A stretch of 59,029 nucleotides of DNA from an uncultured beta proteobacterium (GTDB taxonomy: Bacteria > Pseudomonadota > Gammaproteobacteria > Burkholderiales > Burkholderiaceae): the NCBI GenBank assembly GCA_903889595.1, contig CAISYI010000203.1, forward strand, positions 1 through 59,029, written 5' to 3'. The position numbers and the translations under genes were made by a program. Under the pieces are notes generated by a model. It was not told the DNA's origin, ran no database searches, and was given only the letters and a program-made list of their open reading frames with translations. Shown here piece after piece: positions 57,645 to 59,029 of the stretch. How positions within the stretch are numbered: position 1 is the first letter of the stretch; each line of letters opens with the position of its first letter.

Positions 57645-59029
57645 ATGAAATCTTTAGCCATTAAAGTACCTGATATCGGAGATTTTTCTGAGATACCAGT
57701 GATTGAAATATTAGTAAAAGTTGGGGACGTGATTAAAAAAGAACAGCCTTTAATTGTTCTTGAATCTGACAAAGCCACAATGGAAGTACCTAGCGATGTT
57801 GATGGAACCGTGTTATCTATCGAAGTGAAGATGGGTGATTTAATTAGTATGGGCTCGATTGTTGCTCAAGTCGAACCATTGCTAACTACAACCTCAGCAA
57901 CTGCTAGCGCTGCGGCAACTCCTAAGCAAGCAGAACCTATTAAACCGATTTCATCAACTCCTCAAGTTGCTGTTTCTGAACCTCAAGCTGGAGCTTACCA
58001 AGGTAGTGTCCAACATGAATGTCAATTATTAGTGTTGGGTTCAGGTCCAGGTGGTTATAGTGCCGCTTTCAGAGGCGCTGACCTCGGAATGAAAACGATA
58101 TTGGTAGAGCGTTACTCCACTCTAGGAGGTGTTTGTCTAAATGTCGGTTGCATACCTTCTAAAGCGCTCTTACATACAGCAGCGGTTATGGAGGAGGTAA
58201 AGTCCATGTCCAAGCACGGTATCAGTTACGGTCAACCACAAATTGATTTAGACGCATTGAGGTCTCATAAAGACGGCGTAATTGGTCAGTTGACTTCTGG
58301 CCTTGCAGGAATGGCTAAGGCTCGTAAGGTTCAAACGATCCGCGGCGTTGGTGTTTTCTTGGATACCCATCATCTAGAGGTAACTCTCACAGAAGAGACT
58401 GGCTGGGACATGACCTCCAAGAAAGAGGTTATCAAGTTTGAAAAAGCGATTATTGCTGCCGGTAGCCAGTCCGTGGTGCTCCCATTCTTACCAGTTGATC
58501 CCCGTATTGTAGATAGTACCGGAGCCCTAAAACTCTCAGCTATCCCTAAACGGATGTTAGTTATTGGTGGGGGAATTATCGGTTTAGAAATGGCAACTGT
58601 CTATAGTTCTTTGGGTTCACAAATTGATATTGTGGAGTTATCAAATACTCTGATGGCTGGGGCTGACAGAGATTTAGTGAAAGTTTGGGAAAAAATGAAC
58701 TTGCCACGATTTAACAAGGTCATGTTAAAAACGAGCGCTGCTTCAGCAACTGCCAAAGAAGATGGGATCTGGGTCGAGTTTAAAGGGGACAAGGCACCTA
58801 CCGAGGCACAGTGTTATGACTTAGTCTTAGTTGCTGTAGGTAGAACCCCAAATGGTAAGAAAATTGCAGCAAATCAAGCTGGAGTGATGGTGGATGAGCG
58901 TGGCTTTATTCCAGTAGATCAGCAAATGAGAACCAATGTTCAACATATTTTTGCGATTGGTGATCTGGTAGGTCAGCCGATGTTGGCCCATAAAGCAGTG
59001 CATGAGGGTCATGTTGCAGCAGAAGTAGC
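57645..59029 (+). CDS. lpdA: Dihydrolipoyl dehydrogenase with N-terminal lipoyl domain (3' end outside window)
   Basis: E3 of pyruvate dehydrogenase: re-oxidises dihydrolipoyl groups and makes NADH. It begins with its own lipoyl domain (lipoylation Lys in ESDKATMEVPSD), a linker, then the FAD-binding GSGPGGYSAAFRGADLG, the redox-active disulfide GGVCLNVGCIPSK, the NAD-binding VIGGGIIGLE and the second FAD motif IFAIGDLV. The reading frame runs off the window after residue 461; the C-terminal dimerisation domain is missing. AAGGA at 57634-57638 gives ATG 57645 good spacing; ATG 57642 is the alternative. Confidence 0.97.
   Translation, partial: MKSLAIKVPDIGDFSEIPVIEILVKVGDVIKKEQPLIVLESDKATMEVPSDVDGTVLSIEVKMGDLISMGSIVAQVEPLLTTTSATASAAATPKQAEPIKPISSTPQVAVSEPQAGAYQGSVQHECQLLVLGSGPGGYSAAFRGADLGMKTILVERYSTLGGVCLNVGCIPSKALLHTAAVMEEVKSMSKHGISYGQPQIDLDALRSHKDGVIGQLTSGLAGMAKARKVQTIRGVGVFLDTHHLEVTLTEETGWDMTSKKEVIKFEKAIIAAGSQSVVLPFLPVDPRIVDSTGALKLSAIPKRMLVIGGGIIGLEMATVYSSLGSQIDIVELSNTLMAGADRDLVKVWEKMNLPRFNKVMLKTSAASATAKEDGIWVEFKGDKAPTEAQCYDLVLVAVGRTPNGKKIAANQAGVMVDERGFIPVDQQMRTNVQHIFAIGDLVGQPMLAHKAVHEGHVAAEV

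Noticed and set aside
55992-57780. Three near-identical lipoyl-lysine motifs as an unusual repeat
   Set aside because: Two lipoyl domains in E2 plus one on E3 are known in betaproteobacterial pyruvate dehydrogenases; nothing unusual beyond that.

Overview
The window is about 59 kb of a low-GC (roughly 40% by eye) betaproteobacterial chromosome. Gene families and gene order (surE-pcm-nlpD, ndk-rlmN-ispG-hisS-yfgM-bamB-der-hfq-hflX-hflK-hflC-hisZ-purA, rnr-rlmB, glnA-ntrB-ntrC, xthA/prlC/folD next to a FixL/FixJ-type pair, aceE-aceF-lpdA) fit family Burkholderiaceae, with a Polynucleobacter-like streamlined freshwater bacterium as the best guess. Genes are tightly packed, overlaps of 1-4 bases are common, and no intergenic gap exceeds 300 bases. 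I saw no tRNA, rRNA, insertion sequence, CRISPR array or integrase.

Layout: (1) 1-2676 dnaX (5' end cut by the window), ybaB, recR: replication and recombination repair. (2) 2698-5688 an OprB-like porin divergent from an orphan PstS-like phosphate-binding protein plus a small exported unknown. (3) 5771-10164 surE, pcm, a reduced nlpD, a PolB-type exonuclease and rlmD; rpoS is not found at its usual place after nlpD. (4) 10210-25249 yccA and the long housekeeping run ndk to purA (isoprenoid and histidyl-tRNA synthesis, outer-membrane assembly, ribosome GTPase, Hfq/HflX/HflKC, HisZ, PurA). (5) 25250-26699 a small accessory pocket with a strong inverted repeat, an unknown 233-residue protein and an orphan PIN toxin. 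(6) 26700-37241 rnr, rlmB, tal, rpiA, yggX, argA, hrpA. (7) 37251-41677 five overlapping or touching envelope/unknown genes. (8) 41699-45873 nitrogen control: glnA-ntrB-ntrC with its regulatory DNA. (9) 45991-53112 minus-strand xthA, prlC, folD, a FixJ-type regulator and a PAS sensor kinase. (10) 53280-end the pyruvate dehydrogenase operon, with lpdA cut by the window end.

The most interesting signals are regulatory. The nitrogen locus appears rewired: NtrC has GAFANA where the sigma-54-contacting GAFTGA loop should be, and glnA has a good NtrC dyad but no -24/-12 promoter. A perfect intrinsic terminator with a UUCG loop lies inside the 5' coding end of ntrB. dnaX carries a nine-A run followed at once by stops in both other frames, the layout used to make the gamma subunit by slippage. 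The conserved N-terminus of HflX lies upstream of any standard start codon, suggesting an ATT start. Several operon-leading genes have a -10 hexamer 6-8 bases before ATG and no Shine-Dalgarno, suggesting leaderless mRNAs.
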